From Eublepharis macularius (Eukaryota; Chordata; Lepidosauria; Squamata; Eublepharidae), in contig NC_072801.1 in NCBI RefSeq assembly GCF_028583425.1, positions 9,134,001-9,198,000 of the forward strand: 64,000 bases of DNA, given 5' to 3'. A program made the translations under genes and the position numbers. The notes under the pieces are model-generated. The model saw only the letters and a list, made by a program, of their open reading frames with translations. It did not search any database and was not told the DNA's origin. Of the stretch, positions 30,190 through 61,846 are shown in pieces; within the stretch, counting starts at the first letter, position 1; the number at the start of each line of letters is the position of its first letter.

Positions 30190-31450
30190 GGACAGATTCT
30201 ATCATGGGCGAGCAGAGATTTTTTTCTAGGAATCCCACTACACATTTGTTTGCTTGCTTGCTTGTATGTTTGTTTGTGGATTACACAGAGTACACAGAGT
30301 AAGATTTAGCACAGTCAATATCATTTAAATAAACAATGCCATAGGATAAATAAATGCAAATTTACAAAGACATAAGATTAGCAAAAATTCAGTACAAAGT
30401 TGAAATGCTGAAACTGAGCACAAGCAATTCTAGGACTGACATTAGACAACATATCACCTGGACCCAACCCAGTGTCATACGGAAACACATACACGACTTG
30501 CCCAACTCCATAGGCCCCCACCAGTGACCAGGCACCGCCAACATTTTGTCCCCCTTTGACCAAGTGCTCTATTGTGCAACTGCATCACAGATCTGAGGGT
30601 CTATGGTGTGTGCAAGTGCAGAATAGAGCAACGAGGGAAAAAAGGATGCATGTATCACACATACACAACTAATCACACATACACAACTGAACTTATTTTG
30701 GCCTGAATAAATTTCTTCCTTCAACTTTGAAAACAAAACACAGCCAAACTTTTTCAACTCTGTAATCACAAGAGTAGCTGATGCAAAGGGACTAATCACT
30801 GGCCTTGGGGTGGGGAGAGCACATTTTCCAGAGGGGAAAATCTTATCTCCTGAGAAACTGTACAAACGTTGTTAAAAGTTTATTCATGGAACGTCTCTCA
30901 GTTTATCTCACAAAGCCAAACTCCACTCAGATAATATAAACTTGTATAATATTTTCAACCAGGCTCTGGGGAAGACACAACTGGTGCCAACTGATTATTT
31001 CACAGTTGCCTAAAGCCTATTTGGAACCAATTCCTTGAGGACCTTTCCAGAGGCAACCAGGATGGATTTTGATTTGGGATTGAAAATCCTTATTTGGAGG
31101 TGCAGTTCTGTTCAAATCCCAGTTGTATAGCTTGCATTTGAACATCTGGATTTAATAAGGAAGGGAAACTATTACTTTTTTAAAAATTAATTTTTATTTT
31201 GAAAACCGTGGTAACTGAATGGGGCCATGAAGGGGAGGGGTACATGGAGAAGAACAATATCATTTTTCCACCCCACCATTTGTGGCAGAATAGAGTAGCC
31301 AGATGCAAATACTAAATACATAGTAGGCTTCAGAATGCCATTTTAAGACGCAGTCCCCCCATTTGCAATATGGGAATTAAAATATGCCCTACCTTACAGG
31401 ACTGTCGTAATGATTGATTGCAAAACAATGCACAGTACCCTCATGGGTGT
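30190..31450. other. Intergenic, nothing recognised
   Basis: A degenerate (TTTG/CTTG)n tract lies at about 30245-30276. No gene or other nameable repeat. Confidence 0.4.
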
Positions 31451-31454
31451 CCCT

Positions 31455-31605
31455 TACTCATTTCATCCTCATAACAGCTCTGTGAAGTGGAGAGAGTGTG
31501 ATTGGCCAAAGGCTGCCCAGTGAGCTTTGAGGCAGAACGGGGATTTGAACTCAGGTCTTCCAGATGCCAGTCTGACACTCTAATCATTGCACCAAACTAG
31601 CCCTG
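31455..31605 (-). repeat. tRNA-derived SINE
   Basis: On the - strand: GTGCAATGATTAGAGTGTCA, then GAGTTCAAATCCCCGTTCTG (B box) and CACTTCACAGAGCTGTTATG. Confidence 0.65.
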
Positions 31606-31619
31606 GAAAGGCAATGGAG

Positions 31620-32520
31620 GGAATAGGATATAACTGCCCACAGCCAGGCCATTTGTTTCTTAGATAAATAATGGACTTGCCCAGTTCCTCCTTTACGTGT
31701 AAACAAGTAAACACACAAATCAGATCGTCACAGCCAGTATGACTTTCAGATTGCCACTGAAAGAGGATGAGGTTTCCACTGAATGTGGAAAAGGAGAAAT
31801 CTGGATTAGCATCTAACTGTGTGTACCTTTGAACTGTGTGTCACTCCTCTTCCATTGCATATCTGAGTTATGATCCCTGAAGCTCATCAAGTTCCAGAGG
31901 GATTAGTCTGTCACAGCAATATTAACACAGGAGTCCAGTGGTAGTTAGTTTCAAATAGCTTCAGAACAGAGCAAAAAATACAAGCATGTTTCCCCGGAGA
32001 CTACAAAAGAATTTTCCCCATGAACAGTGCGAGCTTTTTTCTTTTCTTTTCTTGTTAAGAGGTCAAATCCAATGTCACTTAATTCCTTTTTATAAATGTG
32101 CGATATTCAAGACCACACCTTGCACACAAAGTCAAGCGTCACCATGTCAAATGCATGCCTAGCTGTTCCTTTGATGTCAAGCAAGCGATTTCTGCAAGTT
32201 TTGGAGAAGGCAGAAGACAAGCTCCTGCATCCTGGTTCTTGGCTGAGATGATAAATTAAAAGAAAGCATCCTTTCAGGTAAATGGGGAGAGGGAAGAGAA
32301 GAAAAATAGCAGAAAAAAACTTTGAATATTCCATTCCTAGTTTGACATTCTTTCTGATGGAAGGGCCAGTTCTAGCACCCCATCAGAATTACTCCTTTCT
32401 TACAAAAAAAGAATAATGGATATTTGATAGGTATCCACATCAGTAGGTATCCACCCACCTAAATCAGTGTATCTCAAGATTGAAGTAAGATTATCTTATT
32501 TTTCCCAGAGTTAGAAATGA
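31620..32520. other. Intergenic, nothing recognised
   Basis: No conserved ORF or repeat was identified. Confidence 0.4.
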
Positions 32521-32521
32521 C

Positions 32522-32705
32522 ATGAACATAAGAAGCTGTCTTATGCCAAGTAAGGTTTTTGATCTGTTCCAACCGACTGTTCTTCTCCAAGAGCTCTAGC
32601 AGAACCTTCTCTCCATGCCTTCTACCCAAGATCCTTTTACTGGCGGTACCAGACACTGAACCTGGGAACTTCCATAGAGATACTGTGCTAACGTGCAAGG
32701 AGCTT
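32522..32705 (+). repeat. SINE of the AAGCTGCCTTA family
   Basis: Starts CATAAGAAGCTGTCTTATGC and ends with AGATCCTTTTACTGGCGG then GAACCTGGGAACTTCC. The same order of blocks is found at 43567-43834. Confidence 0.55.
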
Positions 32706-32709
32706 CTTC

Positions 32710-33640
32710 TGAAGGCCCCACTATGACAGGAGCATTCTTGCTTTGCTTACAACCTGAACCTTTCTTGAATCCTTTCTTTGAGCTTTGCCCATGTTACACA
32801 GCAAAACCCTGCACAATTTGATCTACCAGAAACAATAGTTTATGCCCCCCCACCCCCAAAATCCCAGTTTCTCCATCATACCACCTTGAACACCATTCTG
32901 GCCTCCAGCGTAAATATAGAGGGCTCAGTAAGCAGAACAGAACCATCCAGTGCTTCTGATCCCTAGCTAACCATACTGTTGTTTCTGAAAAACTGGTGAT
33001 GCAGTTTTGGTAAGTAGATACTGAATAATGCATGAAATTTCCACCTCTTAAAAAGCCATTTATGCCACCTTGATTTTCCTTTTACTGGCATAGACCTTCT
33101 GCCCTTCAATTCGTCGATGATTGCAAGTTTTCAAACACTGAGATGGAACCGTTAATTGTTTCCATGACTTAACTATTTATAAACCTGAACATGTTCTATT
33201 TCCACGGGTCAACCGTGCAACTTACTAAACAAAACCTTGCACACAGGATTTGTTGTCTTTTCAGCTCATTGAACAAATTTTTAAAAAATACCCTTTAATT
33301 CTAAATAATTAACCTGTTTAAAAGGCAGAGTTCAGCAAAATGCACAGTTGACCTTTTCCAACAATTTTTCCCCCAAGCATGGACTTCCATATTCATCCTG
33401 AAATGCAAAAAAATTACACCAAAACCAACCCATAAAATAAAAAAGGACAATTAATGTGTATATTTTGAGACTTCTGAATGTGAAATTGCCCTCAGTGCAG
33501 TTTACAGGATAAATTTCCTTGCCTTTCAAAATGTGACAAATTATTTTTAAGAGAGTAAACCAAAACTGAAGATATGATAATGATGATTGCGGTCCTTAGA
33601 CCCGACATACAGGAGAAATACGTATTTAAGAAATGTCACA
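32710..33640. other. Intergenic, nothing recognised
   Basis: No conserved ORF or repeat was identified. Confidence 0.4.
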
Positions 33641-33644
33641 ATTA

Positions 33645-34135
33645 GAATAAAAAGATTTTTTTTAAGTTTAACATTTATTAACATCAACATATCATAAAAT
33701 TTTCTTCACCTGAGTATTGCCATACAAAAATTGGCTACTTGGTAAGTGATCTTTTAGCAGACTTTTATCTGCTAAAAGTTTTTCAGAGAGATCCAGGTTT
33801 TTTTCCAAGCAACGGAAAACTCACTGTGTGCCACCTTATAGGGCGAGCATGAAAAAAACACGTGTTCCATGGTCTCCACCTCCCTGGACTGGCAAGTACA
33901 GAGCCTTTCAGTAAACAGGATATTCTTATATGTGCCTTCAAGTATGGCAGAGGGAAGAGCGGAGCACCAGGCCCTTCTAGACCCTTTTACTTCCAAAGAT
34001 GTTATATAGTTTGCTGATTCCACAGAGTATTTGATGTTTATGCACACCTTTAAAACTGAAGATATAAAAATTTGTAGATATAAAATCTGAAAGATGTCAG
34101 GAAACAGAGAGATTATACAGCTATGACTAATCACT
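33645..34135 (-). mobile_element. LINE 3'-end fragment, same family as 39636-43565
   Basis: The - strand frame encodes WCSALPSAILEGTYKNILFT, CTCQSREVETMEHVFFSC, resembling NVLPSAVLHGRFKKIPYST and CGLRDIESTEHVLLYC near 43200. This is the C-terminal zinc-knuckle-like segment of the protein. The rest is missing. Confidence 0.65.
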
Positions 34136-34139
34136 ACAT

Positions 34140-36120
34140 TCAGGCATAACCAGAAGGAAAAGTTGCCTACATTGGCTCATCAACATTTCAATCCTAGGAG
34201 TACTTCCTTGAGCAACAAATGCCATTGAAATAATTTGGAATTATTTCCAAATTAATACGAATAGGCCTAAGCTGCCCCAGAATCCTTAATGTTGCTTTCT
34301 TTCCTGATAGCAATTGAATGTGATACAATTTTGATCAGTGCCATTTTAAATTCGTTTTAATTGCTTGATTATAACAATAAGAGATGGTTTCTAATGAAAG
34401 TAATCACAGCCACATACCATATAAATGGAGCATTTTGTATTAAAAGGGAACATCCCAAAAGTTCTGCAGATTTCTGCATACTTGCAGGGGAATGTGTGTA
34501 AAAGAGAAATGGAGGGCCTTGGTAGAGGCTATTGGTGATCCCGACCCACCAAAGTTGTAAAAAAACCAAAACCCTGATACATGCAAACTGTCAGCTGATG
34601 GAATAAGAAAGCCCCATATTTCATATGGACTAGCATATTTGTGGTGATCAGGTCACTTTTGCAAGTCATTCCACAAACATTTTACCAGCTAGAAATGTGC
34701 ATGGATAGGCAAATTTCAGTCCATGTTCTGCTTCCTCCTGATTTGAATTTTAGAGATGGGTCCTTTTGCACACATATCCCGTCTGCACATTTGCTGCTGG
34801 TTTAAGTAGCATTTTATATGCTTGTCACTGTGATCTTTATCATGAATCTTCATTTATCTGTAAACATCCTCAAGAACAATTTCCCAGTTCTGAAGAGGGT
34901 AGGATATAAACGCCTAAAATAAGTAATAAAATGTTCAGTTTCAAAATTCAGGGACAGAATATCACTAAATATCAGTTGCTCGAAGCAAACAGCAAGGGTT
35001 ACCTTCATACTCTTCTGGGACTTCCCAGAAATATACGGCTGTCCACTGTGAGAAAATGGGTGCTAGAGTTGATGTAGAGAAACAGGATGCTAGAGTTTTG
35101 CATTGATCCAGCAGGACTGCTCTTAAATCCTTTTAAATCTTACATCTAAAACTGGTTCAGGGCTATGGTTTTATATATACAGCTAATTCGCAGTCACCTT
35201 GCATTTTCTACAGAAGCAATGGCGGGATATAGATTGCAGCTACTGACAGATAAAAACACATTTTTGCACAGCATCAATGTTATATGTCTACTGCTATGGA
35301 AGGAAAATGAAAAGAATATTTCAAAGAGAAAATAATACTTTCTCCAGAAAGAGCCAAAGTTTGTTTATCCTGTCATTTTTGAGGGGTTTCTAGTCTCTTC
35401 TATCTGATAAAGGGGATGGTTGAGACTTTTTAAAAACAGTCTCAAGACGTTCTCCTTTTTAAAAAGCACAGATTCAGTCAGCTCCTTCAATGACTCTTTC
35501 CACCATGTCAATTTTCAGCAGAACGTCTGCCACCTTATGAACTGATCTCAGTAGAAGTCACTAAAATGGGGGCAAATTGCTTCCACTTTCCTTCAGCTTG
35601 CTGCCTTGCAAGGGCAAGTTCCAACTCAAGCTGCTGGCTTTTATATTTGCAAAGGGGACAGAACCGTTCCCACCATTCTTCTTCTCTGTCTCCATAACCC
35701 GCACGGCATCTTGAAATAGGCTTTGAACTCAACATTTCATTCTTGGTAAGTCTGCAACTGATCCTGCATTCCATTTAAGACTCATAAAACTGCAGACTCA
35801 GGGCATCTCCATCATACCCTAAAATGTATCTTGCCTTTCTCTCCCACTTTGGGTAGAGAACATCTAGGCCAATCGGGGAAAAAACCTTGCTATTTTGTCT
35901 TGAGTATGTCCTAAGAAAAAAGCATTGTGCAACTGCTATTTCTGGAACTTTTCCATGGAACAACACAGCTAGCTACCATTTTTTCCTCTACTGAGTATGG
36001 TAAGAAAAGACCCTTGGGTTAAAATCTTGGAAAGCGGCTGCCATTTGGACTAAACTATACTAAGTTAGGGTAATCAGTAGCCTCTTGGTATAAGGCAGCT
36101 TCATACCAGTACTCCTTTCT
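34140..36120. other. Intergenic, nothing recognised
   Basis: AT-rich unique-looking sequence without a gene that I can support. A putative splice acceptor (TTCTCCTTCCTACAG) ends at 36131, just before olfactory receptor 2. Confidence 0.4.
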
Positions 36121-36151
36121 CCTTCCTACAGGTCAGCATGAACTGTTAAGA

Positions 36152-37090
36152 ATGGGAAAGGAAAATATAACTACTTTCACCGAATTTATTCTCCTGGGGT
36201 TTTCCCTCTCCCCAGCGCTGCAAGTTCTCCTCTTTGTGACATTCCTAGTGGTCTACACTGTCACTGTGGTTGGAAACACGGCTATTGTGACTCTGACCAG
36301 CTTGGACTCACACCTTCAAACCCCCATGTACTTTTTCCTTTGCAACCTCGCCATCCTAAATATCTGCTGCACTTCAGCTGTCGTTCCCAAAATGCTCGCT
36401 AACTTCTTGTCGACGAGGAAGTCCATCTCCTCGGGACTCTGTGGTGCTCAGATGTACGTCACCCTGTTCTTAGGGGCAGCAGAGTGCATTTTCCTAGCTG
36501 TGATGGCTTTCGACCGATATATCGCCATATGCTACCCCTTGCGCTACGCCATCCTCATGAGCAAACAAGTGTGTGTCAGTATGGCTGCTGGGTCATGGAT
36601 CACGACTTTCCTCGGCTCAGTGGTTCCACTTGTCTGGTTACAGCTCCCACTCTGTGACTCCAACGTTATTGACCATTACTTCTGCGAAGTACCAGCCATG
36701 CTTGAGCTGGTGTGTGCTGACACCACCACCAGCGAGAGCGCAATGTTTATGGGTGGGATCGCTACTGAGATACTGCCTTTCATCTTCATTCTGCTCTCGT
36801 ATATCCGCATCATCACCACCATCTTGCACATTGCCTCTGCCGATGGCAGAAAGAAAGCTTTCTCCACCTGCTCAGCCCATCTGACAGCAGTCACTATTTT
36901 CTACACCACCGCTATGCTCATGTACATGAGGTCCAAGGAGCAGCGCACACCACAGCAGGACAAGGTGATTTCAGTTTTCTATACCATCATAAACCCCATG
37001 CTCAACCCAATCATATACAGCTTGCGCAACAATGAGGTAAAAGGGGCCTTTATGAAAGTCCTAGGACGAAGCAAAATGACCCAGCTCTAA
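36152..37090 (+). CDS. Olfactory receptor, class II (tetrapod type), intact
   Basis: A 312-codon single coding exon for a seven-transmembrane odorant receptor. Hallmarks: NIT glycosylation site at residue 5, VVGNTAIV in TM1, LQTPMYFFLCNLAI in TM2, FLGAAECIFLAVMAFDRYIA at TM3, HYFCEVPAM in the second extracellular loop, KKAFSTCSAHLT before TM6 and PMLNPIIYSLRNNEVKG at TM7. It is a paralogue of the receptor at 16365, on the opposite strand. A likely 3' splice site at 36131 suggests a noncoding 5' exon, normal for these genes. A 3-codon upstream ORF starts at 36138. It ends about 1 kb from the ALG1 stop and converges with that gene. Confidence 0.95.
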   Translation: MGKENITTFTEFILLGFSLSPALQVLLFVTFLVVYTVTVVGNTAIVTLTSLDSHLQTPMYFFLCNLAILNICCTSAVVPKMLANFLSTRKSISSGLCGAQMYVTLFLGAAECIFLAVMAFDRYIAICYPLRYAILMSKQVCVSMAAGSWITTFLGSVVPLVWLQLPLCDSNVIDHYFCEVPAMLELVCADTTTSESAMFMGGIATEILPFIFILLSYIRIITTILHIASADGRKKAFSTCSAHLTAVTIFYTTAMLMYMRSKEQRTPQQDKVISVFYTIINPMLNPIIYSLRNNEVKGAFMKVLGRSKMTQL

Positions 37091-37599
37091 AAGCCCTTCT
37101 ACCAGAGTCCTCTTGAAGCAAAGCATTTCCCCACAGCTGTAAATCATCTATTTTGACTGAATGGAAAATGTCCATGTTTGGTCCACTCACCCACCCCTCT
37201 TCGTTTGCAACAAAATATCTTGAACACTGAATTACCAGAATTACATTTGGCAAGCATGCTCAGGGGACCAGTTTCAAGTCTGAATAGCTACTACACCTGC
37301 TCTTAAGTGGCGGGGGGAAGGGGGGGCTGTTTGTTTGCATGTGCAAGACATCATTCTGCATTGCAGTTACAAATAGCAATTCAACCCCTGCACCCATTCT
37401 CAGAGGAAGGAGACAAAGCACAAGGCCATATCCCTCCTTGAAGCATAATGAAGTTTGGTGCATCTGTTTAAGACATCATCAGCGATATAGTTCAACCACT
37501 CTGCACAATTCTAAGTGGCTCAACCCATGAATTTCTCCTTTTGTCCCCTTTGCTATTCCTGGCCACGGGACCTCTTCCTTTCTGCCTCATGTTATGTGT

Positions 37600-37700
37600 T
37601 CATCTATCCGATGAAGGGAGCTTGGACTCCCAAAAGCTCATACCCTGGGAAATCTTGTTGGTCTTTAAGGTGCTACTGGACTCAAAACTTGCTCTTCTAC
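37600..37700 (+). mobile_element. Penelope-like element end fragment
   Basis: CCGATGAAGGGAGC, then GGACTCCCAAAAGCTCATAC and TGGTCTTTAAGGTGCTACTG. It has a GGGAG/CTCCC stem II but diverged core boxes (CCGATGA, CAAAA). Confidence 0.65.
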
Positions 37701-38010
37701 TGCAGACCACCATGGTTACCCATGGTTCACCTTCTTTCATTCTTCAGCGGCACAGGCCCCTTCAACACTAAGATACTCTGCTAGTCTTGCACCTCTGAAA
37801 AGAGCAGCTAGTGGAAGCCACAGACTCGCTTGCTTGCCAGCCTCTGTGTGACATTAGGGCTATTCTGCCAATCACCCAGTCCCTTTGCATCTCAGGATAG
37901 ATGAAGCCAGAAGCAGATACACAAGCTCAACATTACACTGGCTCAGTCCAGACTGCGACTGTGAAGATATTAAAGGTGAACCCTATGAAAGGGAGGAGGG
38001 GTTTTGATTT

Positions 38011-38016
38011 TTTATT
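38011..38016 (-). terminator. ALG1 polyadenylation signal
   Basis: AATAAA on the - strand, 87 bp after the ALG1 stop codon (38103-38105). Confidence 0.75.
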
Positions 38017-38102
38017 CACAAAATATATATATTTTTTGAAATGACATTTATCAACATGTTACAGAATAGGGAAATGCTAGCCTCATTGGTAAGGCCAGCA
38101 AG

Positions 38103-58825
<20,723 letters not shown>

Positions 58826-58930
58826 CTTGGAGCAGCGGCGTCACATGACGTGATCACACGATATGATCACGCGAAAAGAGACCAGCGGGGAGATAGACCT
58901 TTTTCACGCCTGCCGCCATCTTGCATCCAA
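58826..58930 (-). promoter_or_regulatory. ALG1: ALG1 CpG-rich promoter with two YY1-like sites
   Basis: The GC- and CpG-rich region from about 58560 to 59035 covers exon 1 and its upstream flank. GCCGCCATCTTG, the reverse of the YY1-type CAAGATGGCGGC, occurs over the start codon (58817-58830) and again at 58911-58924, in the same orientation 94 bp apart. Between them GTCACATGACGTGATCAC (58840-58857) combines an E-box-like CACATG and a CRE-like TGACGT. No TATA box is apparent, as expected for a housekeeping gene. Binding is inferred from motif match only. Confidence 0.6.
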
Positions 58931-59144
58931 AACGAGGCTCGGAAGGCGGAAGGTGTGCAGGCGGTCGGAAAGGCCTCTGAACGGGGCGGTGGGAGAGGCG
59001 GAGCCAATGGAGGAGGCGGGGCTTCTAGCAATTCTTAAAGTAAAATAGGATTTATTACTTGTTGCAATTGCTATTATTTTTACTAATAAATTAATGATAA
59101 ATGTTATAACCACAAGAGCGTATATTGATACAAGAGCAACCTTT

Positions 59145-59215
59145 TAGTCCGGTAGTGCCATCAAGACCAACCAGATGTCCAGGGTTTAAGCACTGAAGTC
59201 AGAGTTCCCTTCGTT
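59145..59215 (-). mobile_element. Diverged Penelope-like element end fragment
   Basis: AGTCCGGTAGTGCCATCAAG, then ACCAACCAGATGTCCAGGGT and AGAGTTCCCTTCGTTAGA follow the PLE tail order (tail, hammerhead-like region) with heavy substitution. Confidence 0.45.
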
Positions 59216-59399
59216 AGATATAATAATACTACACCTATTATTATATTAATTTTGATACTAAAATAATATAATTATAAAACTGTTTAGAATAATGTAACTA
59301 TTGAGGAGAAAGACATGTCTGTAAATGTTTTAAACAAAAATTGTTCATATCATTATCATCATTACACTGTAAATGTTACATATATTATAACAATACATT

Positions 59400-59985
59400 G
59401 GAAGAGCCAGCAAGTGTCGTTATAGTGTTGGACTAGGATCTGAGATACCATGGACGGCCAAAAAGACAATAAAGTGGGTCCTAGATCACATCGGGCCTGA
59501 ATTCTTCCTAGAAGCTAAAATGACAAAACTGAGGCTATCCTACTTTGGTCACATTATGAGAAGACAAGATTCTCTGTAAAAGTCAATAATGCCAGGAAAA
59601 GTAGAAGGCAGTAGAAAAAGAGTAAGACCTAAAACGAGATGGCTGGACTCAATAAATAAAAGAAGCCACGTCCTCCTGTTTGCAGGATCGGAGCAAGTCT
59701 GTTAATGATAGGATGTTTGGGAGGTCTTTCATTCATAGATAGGGTCGCCATCGGTTAGAGGCGACTTGATGGCACATAACACACACAGGATTTGAGAGAC
59801 CCAGGTTTGAACCTCTAGTCTGCCATTATAGAAGCTTGCTGGGTGAACTTGGGCCAGTTATGCACTCCCAACCTAACCTACCTCACAGGGTTGTTGTGAG
59901 AATAAAAGGGAGGAGGGGAGAACAATGTAAGCACCTTCAGGTCCCCATTGGGGAGAAAGAGCATAACAGAAGTTAATAAACATTG
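59400..59985 (+). repeat. tRNA-derived SINE interrupted by BovB
   Basis: The head at 59400-59445 (AGAGCCAGCAAGTG...GTTGGACTAGGATCTGAGA) resumes at 59788 with GGATTTGAGAGACCCAGGTT, GAACCTC (B box), CTACCTCACAGGGTTGTTGT and GTCCCCATTGGGGAGAAAGA. The interruption is the BovB fragment. Confidence 0.8.
59446..59787 (+). mobile_element. BovB (RTE) LINE 3' fragment nested in a SINE
   Basis: Same 3' region as 1597-2085 (CTACTTTGGTCACATTATGA, AGACAAGATTCTCTG, GAGGCGACTTGATGGCACAT) with substitutions and in-frame stops. It is flanked by GGATCTGAGA (59436-59445) and GGATTTGAGA (59788-59797), a 10-bp target duplication with one difference. Confidence 0.85.
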
Positions 59986-59989
59986 ATAA

Positions 59990-60545
59990 TATATATTAGT
60001 GCTAACATATTAGTGCTATAGTTAATATTATAATAAATGTTAATAATGCAGTTAGCTAATTTGCAATTACTGTGTTGGTATTGGCAATACTGCTGATAGA
60101 ATGATAATATTATTCATACCCTGGATGGAAAACATCTGCATATGCTCTCACTGTCCCTATTTACCTATCCCTGGGATATTATTGATGTTATTTTGTACTC
60201 TTGCGGAAGCAGGAGGAGGGCCTTTGGAGGATTCCTTAAGTGCTATTAGCTTCTGTTGTCATTCCTCAGGCCTCTGCTCCCTCCCCAGAGTGTCTTTTCT
60301 GATGGGAATAGGTGGCAGGTGAATGTATATAATTGTACGTGCATAAACTCTAAGACTCCATGCTGTGCACAAGAAGCCATTTCACAGGCTACAGCTGGAG
60401 AGGTTTCTTTCTAAAAGCAAACTACTTTCCTTTTATATCATGGGCAAGTAACAGCAGGCTAAATAAATATGGCATACAGCAGATGTAGAAAAACAATATA
60501 TATTTCTGGGAAAGATTGGGCAGTAACCTTTGGGATGAGATAATA
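59990..60545. other. Intergenic upstream of ALG1, nothing recognised
   Basis: AT-rich sequence with no gene or named repeat. Confidence 0.4.
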
Positions 60546-60548
60546 AAG

Positions 60549-60660
60549 AGACCAGTAGCACCTTTAAGACTAACCAACTTTATTGTAGCATAAGCTTTCG
60601 AGAGCCACAGTTGTCTTTGTCAGATGCATCATCAGCTTTTGAGAACCACAGCTGTCTTTG
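60549..60660 (-). mobile_element. Penelope-like element end with duplicated hammerhead-like segment
   Basis: The PLE tail (ACCAGTAGCACCTTTAAGAC...) is followed on the - strand direction by CTCGAAAGCTTATGCTA and CTGACAAAGACAACTG. A second partial core (AGCTTTTGAGAACCACAGCT, 60632-60651) lies next to it. Confidence 0.65.
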
Positions 60661-60889
60661 TTAGGGGAGGGGTGTGGCCATTGGCTGGTGTGACCGGGGT
60701 TGTCAGGGGAACGGTGGGCAGGACCACCCAGGGGCTGCTGCATTTCGCCTTGCCACGCTCGGGCGCTGGCAGGATTATCCTGCAAAAGTCAATAGGGTGC
60801 CATCCAGCGCCACCCCATTTACACTGGCGCATGAGCGATGGCGTTGCCTGAGGGGTTAGGATTGCATTGTTATTGACATATCAAATAAA

Positions 60890-61846
60890 GGGCTCATGCT
60901 TTCAAAACAGCAACTGGAAAATAAGATTGATAATAAACTCCCTTGGTTTCAATTTTTTCAAGTTAGCTATCTGTTTAACCAATCTAATTTGAAAGAATCT
61001 CTAAATCGTACCCTAACAGATTTCGAAAAGTTTCTTGTACCGGTCAGGAGTAACTATAAGGGTCTCCTGTGTATAAAATTTTGCTTTCATGCCCTAAATC
61101 CAAAACATTTTCTTATCAAACAGCTTGGGCAAAAGACTGTAATTTCAATTTTTCAGATGCTCACTGGTCTAAGATTTGGTCTTCATCAATTATCTAGTCA
61201 AGATCAATTAATATCAGAACCCAGTCTTTAAAAATGATAACTAGGTGGTATATCACACCTCAGAAGCTTAGCTATTGTAACAAGAATATTCCCTCCCTAT
61301 GTTGGAAGCAATGCAGCGAGGTTGGCTCCTGGTGGGAATGCAAAGTCATTAAAGCTTTTTGGAATGAGGTGTTAAGCAGTATAAAATTGATTACTAGGTA
61401 TGAAGTTCCTTTAAAACCTGAGTTAATTTTATTGAACTGGATAACGAGTTACCTTCTGCTCCTAGAGCTTCCTTATAGCTTATAGTTTCCTTCCTTTCAT
61501 TAGCTAAATCTACAATAGCATCCATGTGGAAGAATCCATCAGCTCCTAACATCTCAGCCTGGCATGACAGATTATGGGACTTATTTTTTATGGGAAAAAT
61601 TTCATACAGGCTTAAATTAATGGACTCGACAGACCTACAATCAAACTTCTGGGAAGACTGGTTACCGGTTATTGACTATTTGACTTCTTGTGAAGTCGAG
61701 ACTTGCCTATTCTCTCGATCCCTTCACGCTTTAAGGAGTATCTGGCACTGCGGACAAGTTGACCCTTTAAAAGTGCTACACATTATAACCATCATCTGTA
61801 TTGAATAATTTACCTGAAATGATATCTGTTTATTCTTGTTCTGTTT
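60890..61846 (+). mobile_element. L1 LINE 3' fragment, decayed, interrupted by a younger L1
   Basis: Frames encode the ORF2 C-terminus: LPWFQFFQVSYLFNQ, TRWYITPQKLSYCNKNIPSL followed by WWECKVIKAFWNEV, and the distal MWKNPSAPNISAWHDRLWDL. Several frame breaks are present. Its tail appears to continue after the inserted L1, at 63864-63905 (GATGTTGAAAAAATTAC). Confidence 0.7.

Noticed and set aside
35535-35966. Two ORFs on the - strand near 35.5-36.0 kb considered as the ALG1 last exon
   Set aside because: The true last exon was found at 38103-38234 with a matching phase and the [14 protein letters not shown] end.
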